Below, piece by piece: positions 35,866 through 44,316 of a DNA stretch of 64,000 nucleotides. This stretch comes from Bifidobacterium sp. B4142. GTDB taxonomy: Bacteria > Actinomycetota > Actinomycetes > Actinomycetales > Bifidobacteriaceae. Where the stretch lies: positions 806,001 through 870,000 of the forward strand of contig NZ_JAFNMJ010000001.1 of assembly GCF_026537325.1 (NCBI RefSeq), written 5' to 3'. A model generated the notes under the pieces. The model searched no databases and was not told the DNA's origin. It was given only the letters and a program-made list of their open reading frames with translations. The first letter of the stretch is position 1; every line of letters begins with the position of its first letter. The translations under genes and the position numbers were made by a program.

Positions 35866-38760
35866 ATGGAAGACCAGACGAAGAAGCAGGACAAGGACGG
35901 CCGCATCCTGCTGGTCGTCGATGGACATTCGCTGGCCTTCCGGGCCTTCTATGCCCTTCCCGTCGAGAGTTTCACCACTTCGACAGGGCAGCCCACCAAC
36001 GCGGTATGGGGCTTTGCCACCATGCTGGCGGATGTCATGGCCAAGGAGAAGCCCACCCACATGGGCGTGGCCTTTGATGTCAAGGGCGGCACCTTCCGCA
36101 ATGCCATGCTGCCCCAGTACAAGGGCACCCGTGAGGCCGCCCCAAAGGAACTGCTGAGCCAGCTGCCGCTGATCCAGGACCTGCTCAAGGGACTGGGCAT
36201 CACCTATATCGAAAAGCCCGGCTACGAAGGCGATGACATCATCGGCACGCTGGCCACCATGGGGGAACAGGCCGGATTCAAGACCCTGGTCCTGTCGGGC
36301 GACAGGGACGCCTTCCAGCTGGTGGACGACGACATCACCGTGCTCTACCCCGGCCACCACTTCAAGAACCTCAAGCACATGACCCCGCAGGCCATTATGG
36401 ATCGCTACAAGGTGACCCCGGAGCAGTATCCCGATCTGGCCGCCATGCGCGGGGAGGGAGCCGACAACATCCCCGGCGTGCCGGGTGTGGGCGACGGTTA
36501 TGCGGCCAAGTGGATCAACAAGTACGGATCGTTGGATTCCATTCTGGAGCATGCCGACGAGATCGGCGGCAAGAAGGGTCAGGCCTTGGCTGAGAACGCC
36601 GACCAGGTGCGGCTCAACCGGAAGGTCAACGCCTTGGTGCGCGACCTGGACTTGGGTGTGAAGGTGGAGGATCTGCGTTTCGGCACCATCCACACGGATC
36701 AGGTTCTGCCCATCTTCGAGCAATTGCAGTTCGGCCCCCAAACCCGCAAAAAGATTTTGCGGGGCTTCAATACGGTAGCCGATTACGATTACTCTCCAGC
36801 CTCGGCACTGGTCGATGTCAGCAACAAGCAGGAGGAGTTCGTCCAGCCCGAGCGCGATAAGGTGGAGTCTGCAGACCAGTTGCGGAACTGGTGCGAGAAG
36901 CATCTGCCGGACAAGGCCCTTTGCCGGCGCTCGGCGGACCATGTCAAGGCCATGGCCGATTCCTTGGACAAAATCAAGGACATCGGCGACTCCGACCAGA
37001 ATGCCATGCGCTGCAGCGAGGCCATGAAGGAGCACTGGGTTCTCCACGCCATCGGCTGGGCCAAGCATGGCGACTATGGTCTGGAGGAGCTGGCCATTCT
37101 CTCCATGGACGGGCACGGCCTGGTCCTCATGGCAGAAGACATAGACGAAGATATGCTTGGGGCCATCCAGGAGCTGATCGACCAGCGGATCGGTACCTGC
37201 GTGGTTCATGGTTACAAGGAGCACTTGCACCTCTTGGAGAGTCAGGGGTTGCACATGCCGCTGCCTCTGTTCGACACTAAGCTGGCAGGCTACCTGGCTG
37301 AGCCCGATTTTCACGCCGACAACCTCGAGCAGGCCGTCGCCCATTTCCTGGCCATTCCCGTGGAGGAGGAACCTGAGGCCACCCAGGGGGCCCTGGCTCT
37401 GGACGGGCGAGAGGACGAGGACGAACGTCGGCGGGGGACCCGGATTCTTCGCCAGGCTCAGTACGTCATGATGGTTTCCGAGCGTCTGCAGGAGTTGATG
37501 GACGAGCGTCACCAATATGGCCTGCTGCGCACCATAGAGCTGCCCACCTCCGCAGTCCTGGCGCAGATGGAGACCGAGGGCGCCAAGGTGGACGATGCCC
37601 GCCTGAAGGAGATGCACGACCGGTTCGCCGCCGAGGCCCGCCAGGCCCAGGAAATCGCCTGGGATAGGGCCGGCAGCCGTGTCAACCTGCAGAGCCCCAA
37701 GCAGCTGAGCAAGGTGCTCTTCGACGACATGGGCCTGGTGCCCACCCACAGGACCAAGACAGGCTCCTATTCGACCAACGTCTCGGTCCTGCAGGACCTC
37801 TATATCAAGTCGGTCAACAACGAGCGTGCCAACGACTTCCTGGGGGCCCTGCTCAAGCACAGGGAGACCAACAAGCTCAAGCAGATCGTGCAGACCCTGC
37901 GCGAGGCGGTCAATCCCCGGGATGGACGGCTGCACACCACCTACGAGCAGACTGTGGCGGCCACCGGACGGCTGAGCTCGGTGGATCCGAACCTGCAGAA
38001 CATCCCCAACCGGGATGCCCGGGGCCGTGAGATCCGTTCGGCCTTCGTGCCAGGCAACGGATACGAGGCCTTGCTCTCTTCGGACTACTCCCAGGTGGAG
38101 CTGCGGATCATGGCCCACCTTTCCGGGGATCAGGCCCTGATTGACGCCTTCAAGTCTGGCGCTGACTTTCATCGGTATGTGGCCAGCCTGGTCTATGACA
38201 TCCCCATGGAGGAGGTCACCGGAGACCAGCGCTCCCACGTGAAGGCCATGAGCTACGGGCTGGCCTATGGACTGAGCACCTATGGCCTGGCCCAGCAGCT
38301 TAAGATCAGCCCGGCTGCGGCTGACGTGCTGCGTGCCAAGTACTTCGCCACCTTTGGCAAGGTTCATGAGTACCTGGAGTCCCTGGTGGCCGATGCCCGG
38401 GAGAAGGGCTACACCGAGACCATGTTCGGGCGGCGGCGCTATTTCCCCGGACTGCGCTCCAAGCGCCGTCCCACCCGCGAGGCCTCCGAGAGGGCCGCCT
38501 TGAATGCGCCCATCCAGGGGTCGGCTGCCGACATTATGAAGATCGCCATGATCAAGGCCAGCCGTGCCTTGTCCGATCAGGGGCTGAAGAGTCGCATCTC
38601 CCTGCAGATCCACGATGAATTGCTGGTGGAGATCGCTCCCGGCGAGACCGAAAAGGCCACCAAGCTGGTCAAGGACTCCATGGAACATGCCGTTGAATTG
38701 GCCGTACCTCTGGATGTATCCACCGGTATCGGCCAGGACTGGGAGCTGGCTGCTCACTGA
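35866..38760 (+). CDS. polA: DNA polymerase I
   Basis: A 964-residue enzyme. The N-terminal 5'-3' exonuclease (about 10-310) has VVDGHSLAFRAFYAL, GYEGDDIIGTLA and VLSGDRDAFQLV. The central 3'-5' exonuclease-like domain (about 330-520) lacks the usual DxE metal site (HAIGWAKHGDYG in its place), as in other actinobacterial PolA. The polymerase domain (about 560-960) shows DPNLQNIPNR, SSDYSQVELRIMAHLS, VKAMSYGLAYGLSTYGLAQQL and the catalytic QIHDELLVE. No Shine-Dalgarno precedes the ATG 8 bases after pdtaR, so coupling to pdtaR is likely. Confidence 0.97.
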   Translation: MEDQTKKQDKDGRILLVVDGHSLAFRAFYALPVESFTTSTGQPTNAVWGFATMLADVMAKEKPTHMGVAFDVKGGTFRNAMLPQYKGTREAAPKELLSQLPLIQDLLKGLGITYIEKPGYEGDDIIGTLATMGEQAGFKTLVLSGDRDAFQLVDDDITVLYPGHHFKNLKHMTPQAIMDRYKVTPEQYPDLAAMRGEGADNIPGVPGVGDGYAAKWINKYGSLDSILEHADEIGGKKGQALAENADQVRLNRKVNALVRDLDLGVKVEDLRFGTIHTDQVLPIFEQLQFGPQTRKKILRGFNTVADYDYSPASALVDVSNKQEEFVQPERDKVESADQLRNWCEKHLPDKALCRRSADHVKAMADSLDKIKDIGDSDQNAMRCSEAMKEHWVLHAIGWAKHGDYGLEELAILSMDGHGLVLMAEDIDEDMLGAIQELIDQRIGTCVVHGYKEHLHLLESQGLHMPLPLFDTKLAGYLAEPDFHADNLEQAVAHFLAIPVEEEPEATQGALALDGREDEDERRRGTRILRQAQYVMMVSERLQELMDERHQYGLLRTIELPTSAVLAQMETEGAKVDDARLKEMHDRFAAEARQAQEIAWDRAGSRVNLQSPKQLSKVLFDDMGLVPTHRTKTGSYSTNVSVLQDLYIKSVNNERANDFLGALLKHRETNKLKQIVQTLREAVNPRDGRLHTTYEQTVAATGRLSSVDPNLQNIPNRDARGREIRSAFVPGNGYEALLSSDYSQVELRIMAHLSGDQALIDAFKSGADFHRYVASLVYDIPMEEVTGDQRSHVKAMSYGLAYGLSTYGLAQQLKISPAAADVLRAKYFATFGKVHEYLESLVADAREKGYTETMFGRRRYFPGLRSKRRPTREASERAALNAPIQGSAADIMKIAMIKASRALSDQGLKSRISLQIHDELLVEIAPGETEKATKLVKDSMEHAVELAVPLDVSTGIGQDWELAAH

Positions 38761-38813
38761 TCCGACATGGAGTGGCCTGGGACCAGCCCAGTAGGATCCA
38801 AGGAGGGATCGTC

Positions 38814-39731
38814 ATGCCTGATGAACAGGATGAGGCCCAGAGGCCTTCGGCGCCCCTGGGCCAGGTGGTGGATCTGCTGGAGGGGCTCTACCCTCTGGAC
38901 TACGCGGAAGACTGGGACCATCCGGGTTTGGTGGCGGGGGATCCGTCCTGGCCAGTCAGACGGATCTGGTGTGCTGTGGACCCTCGGCCTGATGTGGTTC
39001 AGGAGGCTCTGGACCACAAGGCCGACCTGCTGATCACCCACCATCCGCTCTTCTTCAGATCGGTCCACCAGGTTTCCGGCCTGGACTTCCGCGGGGATAT
39101 GATAACCAGACTGGTTGAGGGTCACTGTGGGCTCTGGGTGGGGCATACCAACGCTGATGCCGCCTACCGTGGTGTGGCTCAGGCGGCTGCCGATGCCCTG
39201 GACCTGCAGGAGGCGAGACCGCTGGCTCCTCAATTGGTCTCAAACCGCGATTTGCACGCCGATCAGGGGATCCAGGTGGGTCTGGGTCGTTGGGGACGGC
39301 TTCCTAAGCCCACCCCATTTGAGGATTTGGTCCATACCGTGGCGGGCCTTTTGCCAAAGACGGCTCTGGGTGTTCAGGCGGTCGGTCCGTCCCTGGCCAT
39401 GGTCTCTACAGTCGCCCTGCTGCCCGGCTCGGGGGATTCCGAGTTCGACTTGGTTCGATCCACGGGGGCTGATGTCTACATGACCAGCGATTTGCGCCAT
39501 CACCCTGCCACGGACGCCTACCAACAGGCCCTCTATGAGGCCAGGATGGCCGGTCGGCCCAATCAGCCCAGACCCATGCTGATCAACACCCCACACTCGG
39601 CCATTGAGAGCCTCTGGTTCCGCTACGCCAAGGGAGACATTGCCAGGGCCCTGGAGACGGTCACCGGTGTTCGCCCGCAGGTGGAGGTTTCGTCCATCGT
39701 CACCGATCCCTGGACCATGGTGGTGCGTTGA
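38814..39731 (+). CDS. Nif3-like dinuclear metal centre hexameric protein
   Basis: 305 residues from ATG 38814 behind AAGGAGGG. The metal ligands of the family are visible: LLITHHPLFFRSVHQVSG (His-His), VGHTNADAAYRGVAQ (His and Asp), and the late TSDLRHHPATDAYQQAL and LINTPHSAIESLW. Sometimes annotated GTP cyclohydrolase I type 2, but the reaction is not settled for most members. It is adjacent to polA and a Nudix gene in one direction. Confidence 0.9.
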   Translation: MPDEQDEAQRPSAPLGQVVDLLEGLYPLDYAEDWDHPGLVAGDPSWPVRRIWCAVDPRPDVVQEALDHKADLLITHHPLFFRSVHQVSGLDFRGDMITRLVEGHCGLWVGHTNADAAYRGVAQAAADALDLQEARPLAPQLVSNRDLHADQGIQVGLGRWGRLPKPTPFEDLVHTVAGLLPKTALGVQAVGPSLAMVSTVALLPGSGDSEFDLVRSTGADVYMTSDLRHHPATDAYQQALYEARMAGRPNQPRPMLINTPHSAIESLWFRYAKGDIARALETVTGVRPQVEVSSIVTDPWTMVVR

Positions 39732-39766
39732 CGGCTGAGGATTGATGGTTGAGGAGGAGTGATTTC

Positions 39767-40450
39767 ATGAGCGATGAAGCGCAGGATCTGCAGGCACGAT
39801 TGGCCGCCAAACTGGATGGCCGCGATGGTCAGGGACCCAAGGGTATCGATATGACCCGCGCTCCCAAGCTGATGGATGACAGGGAGGTCTTTCGCGGCCC
39901 GATATTCGTTATCGACCAGCAGCGGGTGGCCATGTTCCGGCGTGACGGTTCCAAGGAAACCATCGACCGGCAGCTCATCCGTCATGACCCCTGTGTGGTC
40001 ATCCTGGTACACGACTGCGCTGCCGATGCCTATCTGCTGACCCGCGAGTACCGGGTGGGTGCCCAGGCCTATGTCTTCGGCCTGCCGGCCGGCTTCATCG
40101 ACCCGGGGGAGAGCCCCGTCAAGGCCGTCTTGCGCGAGCTGCGTGAGGAGACCGGTCTTGTGCCCGGGCCTGAGGGTGCGACGGGCTCAGAAAGCCATCT
40201 GGATCCGGAGGACGGTTGGATTGATGCTGCTCCCGATGTCTACTCCTCCCTGGGTATGAGCGACGAGCTCGGCCACATCGTGGTCCTGCATCTGCGTCGC
40301 TGGCATCAAGGATCCACCGACTTCGACCCGGGCGAGCATATCCAGTCGGCCTGGGTCTCCTGGCAGGAGCTTTGTGCAGCGGGAGTCGCCGATGCCAAGG
40401 CGGTGGTGGCCATTCAGCATGAAGCCATCCGTCGCCTGCAAAAGGATTAA
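39767..40450 (+). CDS. Nudix hydrolase (ADP-ribose pyrophosphatase type)
   Basis: 227 residues from ATG 39767 behind GAGGAGGAG. The Nudix box is canonical: GFIDPGESPVKAVLRELREE-TG (G-x5-E-x7-REUxEE). The preceding strand pair YLLTREYRVGAQAYVFGLPAG is typical of ADP-ribose pyrophosphatases. It probably cleaves ADP-ribose to AMP and ribose 5-phosphate. There is an insertion of about 20 residues after the box (PGPEGATGSESHLDPEDGW). Confidence 0.9.
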   Translation: MSDEAQDLQARLAAKLDGRDGQGPKGIDMTRAPKLMDDREVFRGPIFVIDQQRVAMFRRDGSKETIDRQLIRHDPCVVILVHDCAADAYLLTREYRVGAQAYVFGLPAGFIDPGESPVKAVLRELREETGLVPGPEGATGSESHLDPEDGWIDAAPDVYSSLGMSDELGHIVVLHLRRWHQGSTDFDPGEHIQSAWVSWQELCAAGVADAKAVVAIQHEAIRRLQKD

Positions 40451-40487
40451 TGTCTAGGCTTCAACGCTCGTAATTGCGCAAGCAGAA

Positions 40488-40502
40488 CATACCGGTGGTA
40501 TG
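40488..40502. promoter_or_regulatory. Operator-like inverted repeat upstream of the tetR gene
   Basis: CATACC-GGT-GGTATG, a perfect 6-bp inverted repeat with a 3-base centre. A near copy (CATACC-ATC-GGTATT) precedes the ABC transporter gene at 41379-41393. Confidence 0.7.
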
Positions 40503-40577
40503 ATATCTTCTTGTCAGAAAAGATGGTCATGTCAGAATGATCAGGCATTGTTGCGCTGACAGGGAGAGGAGCACTGC

Positions 40578-41291
40578 ATGGGCACGCCGAAGGATCCTGA
40601 AGGACATCGCAATCAGATCCTTGATGTAGCTCAGCGGCTCTTCCTGGAAAAGGGTTACGACGGAACCAGCATCCAGGACATCGTCGACGGCCTGGGTGGC
40701 ATGACCAAGGGAGCGGTCTACTACCATTTCCCATCCAAGACGGCTATTTTCCACGCGGTCACCGAGCGTATGGCCTCGTCCTCATCCCAGGGAGACTGGC
40801 TGGGGGACTGGCCTGGCGAGACCGGGTTGGAGAAGCTGCGCAACGAGCTGATTGCCTCCTTATCGGCATACTCGCGTCTGGATGTCACCTTCTCCGCCAG
40901 AACCCTGCTGAAGAGCCCCCTCATGGTAGGGGAGATGTATCTGAAATCCATGGACAGGATTGTGGACGTGATCACCCCTTATGTCCGCGAAGGTGTGGAG
41001 GACGGCTCCATCGTCCCATGCAATCCCGAGGATCTGGCCCAGGTGCTCTACATCCTGCTCAACATGTGGATAGGGATTCGATTCTCGACCATGACCCGGG
41101 ACCAGGTGGTCTCCAAGTTCACCCTGTTGGCGGATATGCTCAAGGGAATAGGGGCGCCTGTCGTCGATGATCGGGTTATTCGCGCGGCCGTGCACCTGCA
41201 CGCACATCTGAAGAGCAATCCTTTGACTGCCACCAGCGGGGAGTCCACGCAAGAGGAATCTGACAAGAATCAGGATCAAGGGGTCTCTTAG
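40578..41291 (+). CDS. TetR family transcriptional regulator
   Basis: A 237-residue repressor. The N-terminal helix-turn-helix is clear (NQILDVAQRLFLEKGYDGTSIQDIVDGLGGMTKGAVYYHFPSKTAIF, about 12-58, recognition helix around TKGAVYYHF). The C-terminal ligand domain is divergent, and the last 30 residues are polar. GGAGAGGAG precedes the ATG. It is intact, unlike the three genes it appears to control downstream. Confidence 0.9.
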   Translation: MGTPKDPEGHRNQILDVAQRLFLEKGYDGTSIQDIVDGLGGMTKGAVYYHFPSKTAIFHAVTERMASSSSQGDWLGDWPGETGLEKLRNELIASLSAYSRLDVTFSARTLLKSPLMVGEMYLKSMDRIVDVITPYVREGVEDGSIVPCNPEDLAQVLYILLNMWIGIRFSTMTRDQVVSKFTLLADMLKGIGAPVVDDRVIRAAVHLHAHLKSNPLTATSGESTQEESDKNQDQGVS

Positions 41292-41378
41292 AGCCGATAG
41301 ATTTCTTAAGGCCAAGAGGGCTCCGGCTACTAGCAAGATTCGGGCACTCACCGAGGAATGGTTTTTGTTTCCACCAAA

Positions 41379-41393
41379 CATACCATCGGTATT
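41379..41393. promoter_or_regulatory. Second copy of the TetR operator, before the ABC transporter genes
   Basis: CATACC-ATC-GGTATT shares ACATACC-N3-GGTAT with the copy at 40488-40502. It lies 16 bases before the ATPase start, so the regulator probably represses both itself and the transporter operon. Confidence 0.65.
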
Positions 41394-41408
41394 TTTGAAG
41401 GGAGTTTT

Positions 41409-42133
41409 ATGCAGGTGCTGAAGGCGGACGGTATTGTCCAAGTATTTGAAGGCAGGGAGGTGCTGTCCGGACTGGATTTGACCCTGGAGCAGGGCGAGAT
41501 TCTGGGCTTGCTGGGTGCCAACGGGGCTGGCAAGTCCACGCTGTTGAAGATCCTGACCGGAGGCCTGCCGGCGGCAGAGTCTGTTTTCTAGGGAGGCCTC
41601 TCCGCGAAGACTATCCGGGCAATCTGGCCAGAATGGGAGCGTCCATCAACGAGCCGGTCTTTTATGAGTCCCTCAGCGCTAGGGAGAATCTTGAAATTGA
41701 TCTGACCTACCTGGCATTGGCAGACCGGGAGCATAGGGATGCCAAGCCTACCGGGATCAGCCATCTTTTGGAGAAGGTCGGATTGGCCGCCGATTCAACT
41801 ACTCCTGTCGGCAGGTATTCCATGGGTATGAGGCAGAGGTTGGTCCTGGCCAGGTGCATGGGCCATCATCCTGACCTTTACCTACTGGACGAGCCGCTGA
41901 ACGGACTGGACCCTGTGGCCATCGAACAGCTGCGAGACAGCCTGCGAAGCCTGGCAGCCCAGGGGAGTGCAATCCTCTTTTCCAGCCACATTCTCTCCGA
42001 GGTGTTGCGCACGGCCGACCGCGTGATGGTCGTGGCGGACGGCAGAGTCAGCCTACAGGCCAGCGTGCCGGAACTGCTCAATCAAGGCCAGGAGGTCGCC
42101 GAGCGAACCCTGGTCAAGGCCATGGAGGGCTGA
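41409..42133 (+). pseudogene. ABC transporter ATP-binding protein, frameshifted
   Basis: The first frame (41409-41591) encodes the start of an ABC ATPase with Walker [21 protein letters not shown] and stops at TAG 41589. The remainder ([20 protein letters not shown] onward, signature YSMGMRQRLVLARCM, Walker B DLYLLDEPLNGLD, H-loop FSSHI) continues in the -1 frame to 42133. The break lies near 41565-41590 and equals one missing base. Joined, the product would be about 240 residues, normal for the family. Either real decay or a sequencing error. Confidence 0.8.
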
Positions 42134-42134
42134 T

Positions 42135-42830
42135 ATGAAGACGCTGCTGAAATTAGAGCTGAAAAAACCAGGCTATGGCCCTGCATCTTCGGAGGGCAGG
42201 CAGTAGTGGCCGCAGCCTTGGCCATCGGAGGCATGTTCCTGGCCATTGGCCACACAAGCGGCCGGTCAGACCATCGGCTGTCCAGTCTGGCCTTCGTGCT
42301 GCAGATGGCCATGGTCATCCTTCTGGTGGGCTTCTCCCTGGTGGCTGCTGCCCTCTGCAACCTGGTCTTCATTGAGCCCTATACGTGGAGGAACCTGGCG
42401 CTCACCCTCTCATGCCCGATATCGCGAGGTCGAATCCTGTTGTCTAAGTTGGTTTTCGTCGGCCTCTTTACGGCGCTCTCCTACTTGGTTGGGACGGCCA
42501 TCACCCTGACTGTCATCTTGCTGATCGACCGTCTTGTGGGTTCGCTTGGAACGGGCTCGTCAGGCAGTCTGCTTGGACAGGTTCTCCTCATGCTGGTTAC
42601 CAGCCTTGCCGGACCTGGTGGGGTTGGTTGGCATCGCCCTTTCTATAGGCTTCTGGAAGCGCTCGCTGCCCATCATGTTCGCAGTCCTGCTTCTGCTGGA
42701 CGCTGTAGTGGGCAACCTGCTCTCCCTCTCCTCGCCACTGTCTGCTCTGCTGCTTCTGATTATCTTTCTGGCCTCCCTGCCGGCCTGGTGGCTGCTTCAC
42801 CGGACCCTCATGAAGATCGAACTGCCCTGA
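42135..42830 (+). pseudogene. ABC transporter permease, two frameshifts
   Basis: ATG 42135 opens MKTLLKLELKK, then the frame breaks at a run of six A (42162-42167). The membrane protein continues in the -1 frame (LWPCIFGGQAVVAAALAIGG, several helices) to about 42610. It breaks again, and the last third (DLVGLVGIALSIGFWKRSLP, LLLLIIFLASLPAWWLLH) ends at 42830 in the starting frame. Joined, it would be about 230 residues with six helices, partner of the broken ATPase just upstream. Confidence 0.78.
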
Positions 42831-42843
42831 TCGACGGCCGACC

Positions 42844-44128
42844 ATGCAGGAGCTTCTGAAGAACAAGCCTTTCGTGACCATGTTTCTGGCCAGTCTCTTG
42901 AATACGGTCGGAGGCGAGCTCTTCAACATCGTCTTCATCGTCTATGCCCAGACCATGCCCTTTGCCGGACTGGCCGTCTCCATAGCCTCAATGGCCTGGG
43001 TGGCTCCAGCCCTGACGGCCATTCTGACCGGATACCTGGCCGACAGGACCATGCACAAGACGCGGATGCAAGTGGTGATCAAGCTGGTTCAGGTGTGTAT
43101 CTATCTGGTTATGGCCATAATGATCGGCAGGTCCAAGAGCCTTCCCGTCTTCCTGCTGCTGGTGGCCATGGATATGACATCTTCCATGCTGGAGGGGTAT
43201 GCAGGCAGTCTGTGGATGCCGGTTCTCAAACATCTGGTTCAGCCGGGCCAGCTTCACCAGGCTACTTCGATCACCCTGCTACCTCCAGCGTTGCGGCTGT
43301 CATCAGTGCAGGTGGAGGCGCAGTGTTAATTGCCTTCCTGGGTAACAGTTTCGCTATATTTGCGCTGATCAACGCCCTCACCTTCCTTCTGGCGGGGATT
43401 CTCGTTGCTGTTGGCTATAGGGAATTCGTCAGGGCGGAGGTCTCAGTTAATGGCTCGCCTGTGGGCAAGCATGTGGGACTAGCATCCAGCCTCCATGTGA
43501 CCTTGGGGGAGTTCCGCCACTCCGCCTTTCTGGTCCTGATGGTGGGTTTCGGATGCATGGTCAACCTTCTGGGGACGGCCCTGCAGCCCCTGCTCAATCT
43601 GGGGCTTATCTCCAGCCCGAGGTCTGGTGGGGAAGCTACGGAACGACTATTGCCGCCGTCAACGGCATCTCCTCCCTGGGACTCATCCTCGGTGCACTCA
43701 TTGCTGCGGATCCTCTCAGGCGGTTACCCATGGCCCACCTGCTGACCGGTGTCATGGCCGCAGCTGCTGTGGTAGGGGTCAATCTGGTCTGGCTGCGCAT
43801 TCCTGCCCTACTGTTCTTTCCTCTCCTGGCCATGAACTATCTTCTGGGCAAGATCAACCCTAGGTTCATGACCATGCTCATCAGTACGGTGGCCGAGGAC
43901 TACTTGGCCGCAACTATGGGAGTGGTACAGACTGTCATGATGATCGGGGCGCCTCTGGGGCAGATGGTCTTTCTGACGCTGGGTAATCTGGTCGGCATCC
44001 CCATCACCATGTCCATTTATGCAGGCCTGACGGGCCTTCTTGCTCTGTCGATTTTCTCTGCGGGATTGCTGGGCATGAATGCCAAGGATCCGACTCCCGA
44101 AATGGGACGAAAGCAAAAGTCGGGCTAG
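42844..44128 (+). pseudogene. Major facilitator superfamily transporter, two frameshifts
   Basis: Three overlapping frames together encode an MFS-type protein of about 425 residues. The first frame (42844 to about 43280) has LNTVGGELFNIVFIVYAQ and TGYLADRTMHKTRMQ. The second (about 43280-43620) has AAVISAGGGAVLIAFLG and LVLMVGFGCMVNLLG. The third (about 43620-44128) has YGTTIAAVNGISSLGLILGA and ends KQKSG at TAG 44126-44128. Each break equals one missing base. The stop codon lies inside the left att repeat. Confidence 0.8.
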
Positions 44129-44149
44129 CCGGATTTGAACCGGCGACAT
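44118..44149 (-). repeat. attL-like direct repeat (3' part of tRNA-Pro)
   Basis: 32 bases identical to 55829-55860. It corresponds to the variable loop, T arm, acceptor 3' strand and discriminator of tRNA-Pro (plus two flanking bases), without the rest of the tRNA. This is the classic footprint of integration at a tRNA 3' end. Confidence 0.92.
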
Positions 44150-44199
44150 TTTAGTAGCTCGGAGCTTTTTGCATGGAATCAATTTGATTCCCTATACTA

Positions 44200-44241
44200 A
44201 ACGGCATTGGAAATCAGCCGTTTTTGACTTCCAATGCCGTT
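44200..44241 (-). terminator. Terminator of the island operon
   Basis: AACGGCATTGGAA pairs perfectly over 13 bp with TTCCAATGCCGTT (44229-44241). On the minus strand the stem is followed by TTTAGT. It is about 76 bases past the DUF499 gene stop. A smaller inverted repeat (GGAATCAA / TTGATTCC) lies at 44175-44191. Confidence 0.75.
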
Positions 44242-44316
44242 CAGTTAGACAAAGTAAAATTGATTTATTATAACGATCATTGCGTATTTATGCGAATGCG
44301 TAGCATGTACCAGTAG

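Noticed and set aside
35827-38757. A 976-codon open frame antisense to polA
   Set aside because: It is the mirror of polA in a high-GC genome. It has no ribosome site and no recognisable domain, while polA on the plus strand is complete. Similar antisense frames over uvrB, rpsA, pyk and the two-component genes were dropped for the same reason.
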